Below are positions 27,732-37,117 of a stretch of DNA of 49,585 nt, in pieces. This stretch comes from Clostridia bacterium (GTDB lineage Bacteria; Bacillota; Clostridia; TANB77; CAG-508). Made by a program: the position numbers and the translations under genes. Within the stretch, counting starts at the first letter, position 1. Every line of letters begins with the position of its first letter. The notes beneath the pieces are model-generated. The model saw only the letters and a program-made list of their open reading frames with translations. It did no database searches and had not been told where the DNA came from. Location of the stretch: assembly GCA_022792395.1 (NCBI GenBank), contig JAAWAX010000021.1, positions 1 to 49,585 of the forward strand, read 5' to 3'.

Positions 27732-28418
27732 ATGATAGAATTTAGAAACGTAACAAAAACGTATGACACAGGAACAAAAGCTGTAAAGAATGCCAATTTT
27801 GTTATTGATAAAGGAGAATTTGCATTTTTAGTAGGAACATCAGGAAGTGGAAAATCAACACTTATCAAACTAATCCTAAAAGAAGAAGAACCAACCTCTG
27901 GAAATTTAATTATTAATGGAAAAGATACCACATTTTTAAAACCAAGCAGAGTACCTTTTTTAAGAAGAAGTATGGGAGTGGTATTCCAAGACTTCAGACT
28001 ATTACCAGATAAAACGGTTTATGACAATGTGGCTTATGCTATGTATATCGTAAGAGCGACACCAAGACATATTAGAAGACAAGTTCCAATGGTACTTTCT
28101 TTAGTTGGATTAAGTGGAAAAGCTAAAATGTACCCAAATGAGCTATCAGGAGGAGAACAACAAAGAGTAGCACTAGCAAGAGCATTGGTCAACAATCCAT
28201 CTATGCTAATTGCCGATGAACCAACAGGAAATTTAGATCCAGATACCGCATGGGATATTATGAATTTGCTAAATGACATCAATATGAGAGGAACAACACT
28301 TGTGGTAGCAACACATGCAAAAGATATTGTAGATAAAATGAAAAAAAGAGTTATCCATATACGCAAAGGCGAAATAGTAAGAGATGATAAAAAAGGTGGG
28401 TATGATTGTGAAATATAA
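27732..28418 (+). CDS. ftsE: Cell division ATP-binding protein FtsE
   Basis: The 228-residue ABC ATPase has Walker A GTSGSGKST, the signature LSGGEQQRVALARAL, Walker B MLIADEPTGNLD and the switch His in VATHAKDI. FtsE with FtsX forms a transmembrane complex that activates peptidoglycan hydrolases at the division site. AAGGAG precedes ATG 27732, and its end overlaps the ftsX start. Confidence 0.96.
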   Translation: MIEFRNVTKTYDTGTKAVKNANFVIDKGEFAFLVGTSGSGKSTLIKLILKEEEPTSGNLIINGKDTTFLKPSRVPFLRRSMGVVFQDFRLLPDKTVYDNVAYAMYIVRATPRHIRRQVPMVLSLVGLSGKAKMYPNELSGGEQQRVALARALVNNPSMLIADEPTGNLDPDTAWDIMNLLNDINMRGTTLVVATHAKDIVDKMKKRVIHIRKGEIVRDDKKGGYDCEI

Positions 28419-29308
28419 CATATTTGGATATTTAATTGGAGAAGGATTTGGAAATGTATTTAAAAATAAAAAATCAACAGGAGCATCGTTAATGATTATG
28501 TGTGCTACTATGATTATTTTCGGAATTTTTCTAATCCTAACAGAAAATATAAATCATTTTGTAGCAGAAGTGGAATCAGCACAAGGAATACAAGTTTTTA
28601 TCAAAAACGAAGCATCACAAGAGCAAATTGAAGAAATTGAAGAAAAATTGAGAGCATTAGATGGTGTAAGTACTACCGAATATGTATCAAAAGAAGATGC
28701 ATTAACGCAAATGAAAGACCGATTTGGTGATAAAAAGGATTTATTAGCAGGATATGAAGAAAACAATATTTTTCCAGCTTCTTATGTAGTAACATTAACC
28801 GATTTAAGCAAAAGCAAAGAAGTACAAGACCAGATTTTAACTTTTGACAATATAAAAAAAATAACTAGTAAAGATGAGACAGTTGCAACATTAATCAATT
28901 TAGCAAATGGAATTAAAATCGTAACAGGTGTTATTCTAATTTTATTAGTTATCATATCTGTCTTTATTATAGCTAATACTATAAAACTTACGGTTCATGC
29001 TAGAAGAAAAGAAATTTCAATTATGAAGTATGTAGGAGCAACTAATGGATTTATTCGATGGCCATTTATTGTAGAAGGTATGATAATAGGGGTATTAGCA
29101 AGTGGAATATCCATTGTGTTAGTAGGAATAGTATATAGCTTTATAGCAGAACAAATGGTAAATTCACAATTCATGCAAGTCATTAATATGAGTTTAGTAA
29201 CATTTGGTGATATGTTCAATTCAATTATATTTGTTTATATGCTATTAGGAATTGGAATAGGAGCCATTCGGAAGTGTCATTTCTATGAGAAAATATTTAA
29301 ATGTATAA
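28408..29308 (+). CDS. ftsX: Cell division permease-like protein FtsX, needs one +1 shift at CGG
   Basis: FtsX is the membrane partner of FtsE: four transmembrane segments with a large extracellular loop between the first two. I prefer GTG 28408 (KYNIFGYLIGEGF begins as in homologues; AAAGGTGGG upstream), inside the end of ftsE; ATG 28402 is the alternative. In-frame CGG at 29269-29271 breaks the last span, GIGIGAI|GSVISMRKYL. Skipping the C gives 299 residues, the normal length, ending at TAA 29308 just before the next ribosome site. Without the shift, the protein would carry an unrelated cysteine-rich tail. Confidence 0.92.
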
Positions 29309-29318
29309 AGGAGAAAAC

Positions 29319-30543
29319 ATGCGTAAAATTTTATGTGTTGTTTTAGCTTTCATAATTTGCAGTTTTAGTATTTTATCTTATGTACAAGCAGAAGAAATGT
29401 CAGATTTGCAAACGAAACAAGAAGAGTTACAGAACCAAATTAGTGAGGCAACAGGGGAATTAGAAGGAGTACAAGAAGAACTATCTGAAAATCTTCAGCA
29501 AGTTCAAAAACTAGATGAAAGAATAGCAAATTCTCAAGTAGAACTGGAAGAACTAAATACTAAAATGGAAGAATTACAGACTTCTATCGATGAAGTGGAA
29601 GAAAAGCTAAAAGTAGCAGAAGAAAAATTTAATAAGCAAAAAGAAATACTAGAGACAAGATTAGTTGCTATGTATGAAACGAGTGATACGCAATATCTAG
29701 ATGTTATTTTAAGTTCGAGAAGTATTTCTGATTTCTTATCCAATTATTTCCTAATTACAGAATTAGCTAATCATGATACAGAATTATTAGAAGATATTGA
29801 ACAACAGAAAAATGAAATCGAATTGGATAAAAAGAAATTAGATACTATAAAAGAACAGTATACAATCATAAAACAAAATCAAACCAAAACAACAAAAATA
29901 TTAGAAAATACAAAAATAGTAAGAGAAAATTATATTGCAAAATTATCAGATAAAGAAAAAGATGTACAAACACAAATTGATGAGTATAATAGACAATTTG
30001 AAGAAGTGAATAAAGAAATATTAGCACTTGCTTTAGAAGGAATTGAATCGCAATATATAGGAGGCGAATTGGCGTGGCCAATTCCAGGATATACACGAAT
30101 TACATCTAAATATGGAATGAGAACGCATCCGATTACAGGAGTTTACAAATTACACACAGGAGTGGATGTTAGTGCTCCAATGGGAGCAAACTTTGTAGCA
30201 GCTAATGATGGAATTGTGGTAAAAGCCGAATATAATGTTGCTTATGGTAATATGGTAATCATTGACCATGGCGGAGGAGTTTCTACTTTATATGCACATG
30301 GTTCAGAGATTATGGTAAAAGTAGGCGATTACGTAAAACGTGGTGAAACTATAGTTTTAAAAGTAGGTTCTACTCGGATATTCGACAGGTCCACATGCTC
30401 ATTTTGAAGTAAGACTAAATGGTGTGGTAACAGACCCATTGCCTTATATTACAAATGGGATTGTACCAACAACACAAAATCAAAATACAACCAATCAAGA
30501 AACATTAGATACATCAAAAGAAAATACCAATATAACAAATTAA
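29319..30543 (+). CDS. EnvC/PcsB-like LytM (M23) hydrolase with coiled coil, needs one +1 shift at CGG
   Basis: A secreted protein with a signal peptide (residues 1-24), a long coiled coil (about 25-250) and a C-terminal M23 domain. Such proteins bind the FtsX loop and are activated by FtsEX to cut peptidoglycan. ATG 29319 follows AAAGGAG, 10 bases after ftsX ends. In-frame CGG at 30375-30377 breaks VGST|GYSTGPHAHFEV. Skipping the C restores 407 residues; the zinc-binding HTGVD lies before the site, but the essential HAH motif lies after it, so only shifted protein can be catalytically active. Confidence 0.9.
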
Positions 30544-30563
30544 AAGAAAATAAGGAGGAACTC

Positions 30564-31751
30564 ATGAAAAAATTAGGATTAAAAGTAATAGGAGTTGTAA
30601 TTATTGCAGTATTTTTACTACATAGTAGTGTATTGATGGCAGCAAGTTCAGAACAGACAAAACTGAATCAAATTAATAGTGATAAAAAGGAAGCAGAAGC
30701 AGATTTAAAAGAAGTACAAGCAGAAAAATCAAAGGCAGTACAACAAGTAGAAGAATTATCAAATCAAATAGCAGAATATCAATCTCAAATTGATCAAATA
30801 GATGCTCAAATATCAGAATTAAATACAAAAATAGAAGCGTCAGAAGAACAATTAGCAAAAGCAGAAGAAGATTATAGCAAACAAGAAGAATTACTAGAAG
30901 CTAGATTAGTAGCTACTTATGAAGCAGGAGAAACTTCTTATTTAGATTTTATTTTATCATCTGAAAGTATTACTGATTTAATTTCCAATTATTATTTGGT
31001 AACAGAAATAGCAACAAATGATTCAGAATTATTGGAAAAAATTCAAAAACAAAAAGAAGAAATAGAAGAAGCTAAAAAGACATTAGAAGGAAGCAAACAA
31101 GAATTAGCAACTTCCAAAGCAAATAAAGAAAGTGTTTCTGCACAACTACAAACTGCTAAAAAATCAAAAAATGAACAAGTGGCTAAATTGACAGAAGATG
31201 AAAAGGAAATACAAGCCCATATTGAAGAACTTCGAACAGCAAGTACTCAAATAGAAAAAGAAATTGAGGCAGCACGAAAAAGATATGAAGAACAAATAGC
31301 GGCTTTAAATAAAGGTTCTGGTTCATCATCTAGTGGTGGAAGCTATAATAGTGGAGGAAGTGGAGTACTTCAAAGACCAGTAAGTTCAGGAACTATCACA
31401 GCTACTATGTATTACTCAAGTGGAGCCTATCATGGTGCATTAGATTATGGTGTACCAGTAGGAACCCCAGTTTATGCAGCAGCTGATGGAGTAGTTATTC
31501 AAACTGCTAATTTATCTGGAAGTTATGGGACTTATGTTGTCATTCAACATGCAGGAGGATTACAATCTTGGTATGCACATGGGACAAGAGGTTCAATTTG
31601 TGTCTCTCCAGGACAAACAGTTTCAAGAGGTCAATTAATTATGAAATCAGGAAATACTGGGAATTCTTCAGGACCACATTTGCATTTTGAAGTAAGAGTT
31701 TCACCATATAATTATAGTAACTGTAGAGTAGATCCACGTAATTATTTCTAA
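30564..31751 (+). CDS. Second EnvC/PcsB-like LytM (M23) protein
   Basis: A 395-residue paralogue of the preceding gene: signal peptide (about residues 1-27), coiled coil (about 28-250), a Gly/Ser-rich linker (SSSSGGSYNSGG) and an M23 domain with HGALD and PHLHFE metal ligands. It needs no shift; the equivalent position reads SGNTGNSSGPHLHF with AAT before GGG and no CGG. AAGGAGG precedes ATG 30564, 20 bases after the previous gene. Duplicated hydrolases downstream of ftsEX could serve division and sporulation separately. Confidence 0.9.
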   Translation: MKKLGLKVIGVVIIAVFLLHSSVLMAASSEQTKLNQINSDKKEAEADLKEVQAEKSKAVQQVEELSNQIAEYQSQIDQIDAQISELNTKIEASEEQLAKAEEDYSKQEELLEARLVATYEAGETSYLDFILSSESITDLISNYYLVTEIATNDSELLEKIQKQKEEIEEAKKTLEGSKQELATSKANKESVSAQLQTAKKSKNEQVAKLTEDEKEIQAHIEELRTASTQIEKEIEAARKRYEEQIAALNKGSGSSSSGGSYNSGGSGVLQRPVSSGTITATMYYSSGAYHGALDYGVPVGTPVYAAADGVVIQTANLSGSYGTYVVIQHAGGLQSWYAHGTRGSICVSPGQTVSRGQLIMKSGNTGNSSGPHLHFEVRVSPYNYSNCRVDPRNYF

Positions 31752-31772
31752 ATCAATTACATATATTTGAAA

Positions 31773-31793
31773 AGGGCGGAAAAACTCCGCCCA
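31773..31793. terminator. Hairpin after the LytM genes
   Basis: GGGCGGA and TCCGCCC pair around AAAAC; a poly-T is weak on the plus strand. It may partly end the ftsEX transcript. Confidence 0.5.
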
Positions 31794-31892
31794 TTGATAT
31801 TAATCTATTGTAAAAGACAACAGAGGTAGGTTGAAAAATTTAATTCTTTTCCAACTAGTATTTGAACCTCTTTGAAAGGTGTGGAATAAAAA

Positions 31893-33108
31893 ATGGAAGA
31901 AAAGAAAAGATTTAAAGTCTATAAAATTATCATGTTAATTGTATTAGTAGCATTTGTTACCTTTCTATGTACATCCATAGGAATGTATCAATTATTTACG
32001 AATGGGAAAATAGTAAATTCATCCATGTTTGCAACAACATCATCTAATACAGATATAACAACAACTTTGAAAAGATATAAAAATATTATAGACAAATATT
32101 ATTTAGGAGAAATTGATGAAGAAAAATTAAAAGAAGGAGCTATCAAAGGTTATATTGAAGGATTAGGAGACCCTTATACAGAATATATATCAAAAGAAGA
32201 TATGAAAGACTATTTGGATGATACAATGGGGAATTTTGTTGGAATCGGTATTTATATGGTAAAAAATACAGAAGCTGATAAAATACAAATATTAGCACCA
32301 ATTAAAAATAGTCCAGCGGAAAAAGCTGGAATCTTACCAGGAGACTTAATTGTAGCAGTGGATGATGAAACCTATAAAGCAGAAGATATGTCTGTTGTTT
32401 CCAATAAAATAAAAGGAGAAGAAGGAAGCCAAGTAAAAATTGAAATATTAAGAGGAACCGAAACGAAAACATTTGAGTTAAAAAGAGAAAGTATAAAGGT
32501 AAATCCAGTAGAAGGAAAAGTTTTAAACAATCAAATTGGTTATATTGAATTTTCTTCTTTTGATGAAGGAACAGCGGAAGATTTTAAAGCAAAATATGAA
32601 GAATTGCAAAAACAAGGAATTAATTCACTTATTATTGATTTAAGAAATAATGGTGGAGGAATTGTAGATGAAGCATTAGAAATAGCAGACTATATAGCCG
32701 ATAAAGGTTCTGTTCTATTATATGAAGTAGATAAAAATGATAAAGAAGAAATAAAAAAATCGGAGAATGTCCCAATTATAAATTTACCAATTGTTATTTT
32801 GACTAACGAAAATACAGCAAGTTCTTCAGAAATACTAGCAGGAGCATTAAAAGATTTAGGAAAAGCAAAAACTTGTGGCACAAAAACCTATCGGAAAAGG
32901 AGTTATCCAAACTGTATTAACATTAGCAGATGGAAGTGGAATCAAGATAACAGCAGAGAAATATTTAACACCAAATAAAACAGAAATTAATAAAATAGGA
33001 ATTGAACCAGATGAAAAGGTTGAATTACCAGATACCGTAAAAAATGTGTTATTAGTAGAAGAAAAAGACGATACACAATTGCAAAAGGCAATTGAAATGT
33101 TAAGCTAG
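31893..33108 (+). CDS. ctpA: S41 C-terminal processing peptidase CtpA, needs one +1 shift at CGG
   Basis: CtpA-type proteases are membrane-anchored serine/lysine enzymes that process wall hydrolases and, in sporulation, signal proteins. The protein has one N-terminal span (about residues 10-32), a PDZ domain (GIGIYMV ... SPAEKAGILPGDLIVAVD) and the S41 core with DLRNNGGG and NENTASSSE (catalytic Ser). In-frame CGG at 32892-32894 breaks GTKTY|GKGVIQT. The lysine of GKG just after the break is the catalytic base, so unshifted product is inactive. With the C skipped, length is 404 residues. Confidence 0.92.
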
Positions 33109-33132
33109 ATAGAAAAAGAAAGGAAAATAAAC

Positions 33133-33726
33133 GTGAATTTACCAAATAAATTGACAATATTTAGAATTATATTAGTACCTATTATGGTGATAATTCCTTT
33201 TTTAGGAATCAATGGTGAATTATTAGAGATACCAATTACCTATTGGTTAATAGAATTTATATTTATTCTAGCATCTTTAACAGATAAATTAGATGGATAT
33301 TTAGCTAGAAAAAATAACCAAGTAACCACTTTTGGAAAATTTTTAGACCCATTAGCTGACAAAATTTTAGTATTAGCAGCTATGGTAATGCTAGTAGAAA
33401 TGGGAAAATTGCCAGCATGGATACCAATTATTGTATTAACAAGAGAATTTGTAGTATCTGGATATCGATTAATTGCAGTAGAAAAAGGTGGAAAAGTAAT
33501 TGCAGCATCTAATTGGGGAAAACTAAAAACGGTAACACAAATGATAGCTATCATTTTAGCATGGATTGATTTACATGGATTTGGAGAATGCTTTATGGGA
33601 ACTTTAGAAGGAGGAGCATTTATCCTTAATTTAGTAGTAACTATTATGATGATTATTCAAACAATTGCAACTATATTTTCAGGTATAGACTATATGAAAG
33701 GGGCAAAAGACTTGATAAAAGATTAG
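33133..33726 (+). CDS. pgsA: CDP-diacylglycerol--glycerol-3-phosphate 3-phosphatidyltransferase PgsA
   Basis: PgsA makes phosphatidylglycerol phosphate, committing lipid to anionic phospholipids. The 197-residue membrane protein has the CDP-alcohol phosphotransferase motif LDGYLARKNNQVTTFGKFLD followed by PLADK. It starts with GTG 33133 after AAAGGAAAA, 24 bases after ctpA, so it is probably in the same transcript. Confidence 0.94.
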   Translation: MNLPNKLTIFRIILVPIMVIIPFLGINGELLEIPITYWLIEFIFILASLTDKLDGYLARKNNQVTTFGKFLDPLADKILVLAAMVMLVEMGKLPAWIPIIVLTREFVVSGYRLIAVEKGGKVIAASNWGKLKTVTQMIAIILAWIDLHGFGECFMGTLEGGAFILNLVVTIMMIIQTIATIFSGIDYMKGAKDLIKD

Positions 33727-33757
33727 GAAACATCTATAAATTTAAGATGAAATTTGC

Positions 33758-33786
33758 TTGACAAATTTCATTTTTTACCGTAATAT
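33758..33786 (+). promoter_or_regulatory. Sigma-A promoter of greA
   Basis: TTGACA (33758-33763), 17-base spacer, TAATAT (33781-33786). Confidence 0.75.
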
Positions 33787-33836
33787 AGTAAAAGATTATT
33801 TAAGTGTAAAATAATTAAATCGGAAGGAGAAGTAAC

Positions 33837-34313
33837 ATGGAGGAAAAAGAAGTAATATTGACACAAGAGGGATATGACAAGTTAGAAAAAGAATTAAATT
33901 ATTTAAGAACAGAAAAAAGAGCAGAAATAGCAGATAGAATAAAAGTAGCATTAGGTTTTGGGGATTTGTCAGAAAATTCAGAATATGATGAAGCTAAAAC
34001 AGCACAAGCAGAAAATGAAGTAAAAATAGCAGAATTAGAAAATAAAATAAGACATGCAAAAATAATTGATGAAAAAGATATTGATACAGAAACAATTCAA
34101 GTAGGAAATATTGTACAAGTATTAGATATGGAATTTGATGAAAAAGTTGAATACACAATAGTTGGTTCAACAGAAGTTAACTTATTAGAAAATAAAATTT
34201 CAAATGAATCACCATTAGGAAGTGCTTTATTAGGGGCTAAAAAGAATCAAGTAATCGAAGTAAATGCTCCAGCAGGTATTATGAAATATAAAATTCTATC
34301 CATTAAAAAATAG
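33837..34313 (+). CDS. greA: Transcription elongation factor GreA
   Basis: GreA rescues backtracked RNA polymerase by stimulating transcript cleavage through its coiled-coil tip. The 158-residue protein has the N-terminal coiled coil with the acidic GDLSENSEYDEAK tip (about residues 41-53) and the C-terminal FKBP-like domain (SPLGSALLGAKKNQ). GGAAGGAG precedes ATG 33837. In Bacillus greA follows the trmR-trhP genes; here it is separate. Confidence 0.95.
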   Translation: MEEKEVILTQEGYDKLEKELNYLRTEKRAEIADRIKVALGFGDLSENSEYDEAKTAQAENEVKIAELENKIRHAKIIDEKDIDTETIQVGNIVQVLDMEFDEKVEYTIVGSTEVNLLENKISNESPLGSALLGAKKNQVIEVNAPAGIMKYKILSIKK

Positions 34314-34329
34314 AAAAATTTAGCTAATG

Positions 34330-34365
34330 AAAAGACATCGAGAAAATCTCAATGTCTTTTTCTTC
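34330..34365 (+). terminator. Terminator after greA
   Basis: AAAGACATCGAG pairs with CTCAATGTCTTT (one mismatch), followed by TTCTTC. Confidence 0.6.
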
Positions 34366-34397
34366 ATTTAAACTCTAAAAAAATTAGGAAAATCTTC

Positions 34398-34472
34398 CTT
34401 CCCCAATTAAACCCGGAACTAGAGGGGACTAGTGGGGAAAAATTCCCCATTTAAACCCAGAACCAGTGGGGA
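34398..34472. repeat. Hairpin repeat family, copy 4 (two units)
   Basis: Two tandem, partly decayed units with CCCCAATTAAACCCGGAACT and CCCCATTTAAACCCAGAACC cores, between convergent greA and deoD. Confidence 0.7.
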
Positions 34473-34486
34473 AATTTAGAGGGGAT

Positions 34487-35212
34487 TTATTTCGTTTTTA
34501 AAGCAGAATCTAAAGCTAATTTTATCATATTATTTAATCCAGTTTCTCTTTGTTCCGTTGTTGCAATATTTTCTCTAAATCTGGAATCAACAACAGTCAT
34601 TAAACAAGCAGCCTTTTTATGAAAGAAATGAGCATTATAAAATAACGCAAATGCTTCCATTTCACCAGAGTATGGATTTAAATCTTGTGGTAATCGTTGT
34701 AAGAATTGTTGAAAATCAGGCATATAAGGGTCGAAAACTTCCAAACATACTGTATTACCACAATAAATATTAGAATTAGTTTCATTGGCAGTTTCTTTAA
34801 TAAGCTGATTTAATTCTTGGCTAGCTTTAATAAGGTGACAATCATTATTATTAAAAGTTAAAGCATAATTTCCTTCACAATAAACACCATCTGATAATAC
34901 AATATCAAATAAATTTAATTCAGGTCGATAAGCTCCACAAGAACCAATACGAATGATATTTTCTACTTCATAGAATTTGTACAATTCATAACTATAAATT
35001 CCCATACTAGGCATTCCCATACCAGAAGCCATAATGGTTAAATCTTTTCCTTGATAAGTACCAGTATATGCATACATACCTCTAACTTGATTTACTAACT
35101 TAACATTTTCTAAAAAATTCTCTGCAATGTATTGAGCTCTTAATGGGTCACCTGGCATAATTACTGTTTTTGCAATATCTCCTAATTTTGCTTCATTATG
35201 TGGTGTTGACAT
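34487..35212 (-). CDS. deoD: Purine-nucleoside phosphorylase DeoD
   Basis: The 241-residue protein begins MSTPHNEAKLGDIAKTVIMPGDPLRA and has RGMYAYTGTYQG, MGMPSMGIYSYEL and IRIGSCGAY, the marks of the hexameric DeoD family, with the substrate-binding SGEMEAFALF segment later. It phosphorolyses purine nucleosides for salvage. AAAGGAGG lies upstream of ATG 35212. It is divergent from pyrG. Confidence 0.94.
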   Translation of the reverse strand: MSTPHNEAKLGDIAKTVIMPGDPLRAQYIAENFLENVKLVNQVRGMYAYTGTYQGKDLTIMASGMGMPSMGIYSYELYKFYEVENIIRIGSCGAYRPELNLFDIVLSDGVYCEGNYALTFNNNDCHLIKASQELNQLIKETANETNSNIYCGNTVCLEVFDPYMPDFQQFLQRLPQDLNPYSGEMEAFALFYNAHFFHKKAACLMTVVDSRFRENIATTEQRETGLNNMIKLALDSALKTK

Positions 35213-35346
35213 ATAAAAACCTCCTTTAATTTTCTAAAATATTGATATTTTTAGGATAAACTTAATGATTAAATAGGAACTATCAACATTTTAAACATAA
35301 ACTAATAGTAGTATACCAATAAAAATAAAAAAAAGCAAAAAAATAC

Positions 35347-35375
35347 TTGAAAAAAGATAAAGTAAGTGGTAGAAT
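35347..35375 (+). promoter_or_regulatory. Sigma-A promoter of pyrG
   Basis: TTGAAA (35347-35352), 17-base spacer, TAGAAT (35370-35375), about 130 bases before the start. Confidence 0.65.
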
Positions 35376-35381
35376 AGGTAT

Positions 35382-35426
35382 AGATTAAAAAAAAACCGAT
35401 TTTGGGAATTTTTTTAATCTTTTTTT
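35382..35426 (+). promoter_or_regulatory. Putative attenuator in the pyrG leader
   Basis: Just after the expected transcription start, AGATTAAAAAAAA pairs with TTTTTTTAATCT and is followed by a run of T, a terminator shape. In Bacillus pyrG is controlled by attenuation coupled to reiterative transcription at low CTP. A similar principle is possible here, but the poly-G start seen there is absent. Confidence 0.5.
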
Positions 35427-35451
35427 AGTTTTTTTGGAGAAGAAAAAATAA

Positions 35452-35485
35452 ATTCCCCAATTAAATTTAGGAAACCAGTGGGGAA
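35452..35485. repeat. Hairpin repeat family, copy 5 (partial) in the pyrG leader
   Basis: TTCCCCAATTAAATTTAGGAAACCAGTGGGGAA keeps both arms and a degraded core, directly before the pyrG ribosome site. Confidence 0.6.
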
Positions 35486-35505
35486 AAAGAAAGGAAGTTT
35501 TGCTT

Positions 35506-37101
35506 ATGAACACAAAGTATATTTTTGTAACAGGAGGCGTTGTTTCAGGATTAGGTAAAGGAATTACAGCAGCATCTTTGGGAAGATTATTAAAAAATAG
35601 AGGGTATAAAGTTACCATCCAAAAATTTGATCCTTATATTAATGTGGATCCAGGTACGATGAATCCTTATGAACATGGAGAAGTTTTTGTTACAGATGAT
35701 GGAGCAGAAACGGATTTAGATTTAGGTCATTATGAAAGATTTATCAATGAGAATTTAACAAAGAATTCAAGTGTTACTATGGGCAAAATTTATCAAAATG
35801 TCATTGAAAAAGAAAGAAGAGGAGATTACTTGGGAAAAACAGTACAAGTAATTCCACATATTACAAACGAAATTAAAGAAAAAATATATGGGTTTGAAGA
35901 GACAGATACAGACATTGTGATTACAGAAATAGGAGGAACAGTAGGGGATATTGAAGGCTTATCTATTATTGAAGCTATTCGTCAAGTTGGATTAGAAAAA
36001 AATCCAGAAGATGTTATCTATATCCATGTTACGTTATTACCATATATATTTGGTTCCAATGAAATTAAATCCAAACCAACACAACACTCTGTAAAAGAAT
36101 TACAAAGTTTTGGTATTAAGCCAAATATATTAGTTTGTAGAACAGAAACAGATATTCCAGATAGTATCAGAGAAAAATTATCACTATTTTGTAATGTAAG
36201 AAAAACGAGTGTCATTCAAAATAAAACAGCAGATTGTTTATATGCTGTTCCATTAATGTTAGAAGAAGAGGGATTGGCAAGAGAAGTTTGTAATCACTTG
36301 AAACTAGAAAATTATGTACCAGATAATGCAAAATGGGAAACAATGGTTGAAAATATAAGAAGCATTGATGAAGAGAAAATAGTTAATGTGGCAATTGTTG
36401 GAAAATATGTACAATTAGAAGACTCTTATATTTCAGTAATGGAGAGTCTATATCATGCAGGATTCCAAAATCATGTAAATGTGAAAGTTCATTTGATTGA
36501 TTCTGAAACTATAACAAGCGAAAATGTAGCTCAAAAATTAGAAGGAATCGATGGTGTAGTAGTTCCTGGAGGATTTGGTAACAGAGGAATCGAAGGAAAG
36601 ATTGAAACGATAAAATATGTAAGAGAAAATAAAATACCATTTTTAGGAATTTGTTTAGGAATGCAAATGGCAGTAGTAGAATTTGCTAGAAATGTATTAG
36701 GATTAAAAGATGCAAATTCTGCTGAATTAGATGAAACAACTAAAAATCCTGTTATTCATATCATGGAAGACCAAAAAGATGTGGACAAAAAAGGTGGAAC
36801 GATGCGATTAGGTGCATATCCTTGTGTTGTTAAGGAAGGAACATTAGCAAGTAAAATATATGGGGTAAAAGAAATATCAGAAAGACACAGACATCGTTAT
36901 GAATATAATAATGAATATAGAGAAAGACTAGAAGAAGCAGGTTTGAAAATTTCTGGAACATCACCAGATGGATTATTGGTAGAAATGGTAGAAATAGAAG
37001 ACCATCCATACTTTATGGCAGGACAATTTCATCCAGAGTTAAAGTCAAGACCAAATAAGCCAGCACCACTATTTGTTGGATTAGTAAAAGCATGCCTATA
37101 A
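35506..37101 (+). CDS. pyrG: CTP synthase PyrG
   Basis: PyrG aminates UTP to CTP with glutamine. The 531-residue protein has the synthetase P-loop [11 protein letters not shown], the UTP-site [15 protein letters not shown], and a C-terminal class I glutaminase with PGGFGNRG, the nucleophile motif GICLGMQ and the late GQFHPE. ATG 35506 has AAAGGA upstream; a frame two codons longer starts with TTG and is less likely. No CGG codon is present. Confidence 0.97.
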   Translation: MNTKYIFVTGGVVSGLGKGITAASLGRLLKNRGYKVTIQKFDPYINVDPGTMNPYEHGEVFVTDDGAETDLDLGHYERFINENLTKNSSVTMGKIYQNVIEKERRGDYLGKTVQVIPHITNEIKEKIYGFEETDTDIVITEIGGTVGDIEGLSIIEAIRQVGLEKNPEDVIYIHVTLLPYIFGSNEIKSKPTQHSVKELQSFGIKPNILVCRTETDIPDSIREKLSLFCNVRKTSVIQNKTADCLYAVPLMLEEEGLAREVCNHLKLENYVPDNAKWETMVENIRSIDEEKIVNVAIVGKYVQLEDSYISVMESLYHAGFQNHVNVKVHLIDSETITSENVAQKLEGIDGVVVPGGFGNRGIEGKIETIKYVRENKIPFLGICLGMQMAVVEFARNVLGLKDANSAELDETTKNPVIHIMEDQKDVDKKGGTMRLGAYPCVVKEGTLASKIYGVKEISERHRHRYEYNNEYRERLEEAGLKISGTSPDGLLVEMVEIEDHPYFMAGQFHPELKSRPNKPAPLFVGLVKACL

Positions 37102-37117
37102 ATAAGGAGAAGAAAAA

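Noticed and set aside
2837..32894. Systematic sequencing or assembly error inserting C before GG
   Set aside because: Flanking sequences share nothing beyond CGG(A/T), many other GGA/GGT glycine codons are unaffected, and homopolymers are not involved. It cannot be fully excluded without reads, but the absence of sense CGG in core genes is not explained by such an error.
2837..32894. Reassignment of CGG to another amino acid (Trp, Gln) as known in some Firmicutes
   Set aside because: Reading CGG as any single amino acid leaves the downstream frame wrong at all 13 sites; only loss of one base restores homology.
2837..32894. Classical +1 programmed slippage as in prfB
   Set aside because: There is no shared slippery heptamer, no stop codon at the site and no consistent upstream Shine-Dalgarno-like element; the P-site codons could not re-pair in the +1 frame.
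2165..33108. The broken core genes as pseudogenes
   Set aside because: All 13 lesions are the same kind (extra C before GGA/GGT, forming in-frame CGG), conserved motifs are intact on both sides, no other stops or shifts occur, and several genes are normally essential. Random decay would give mixed lesions.
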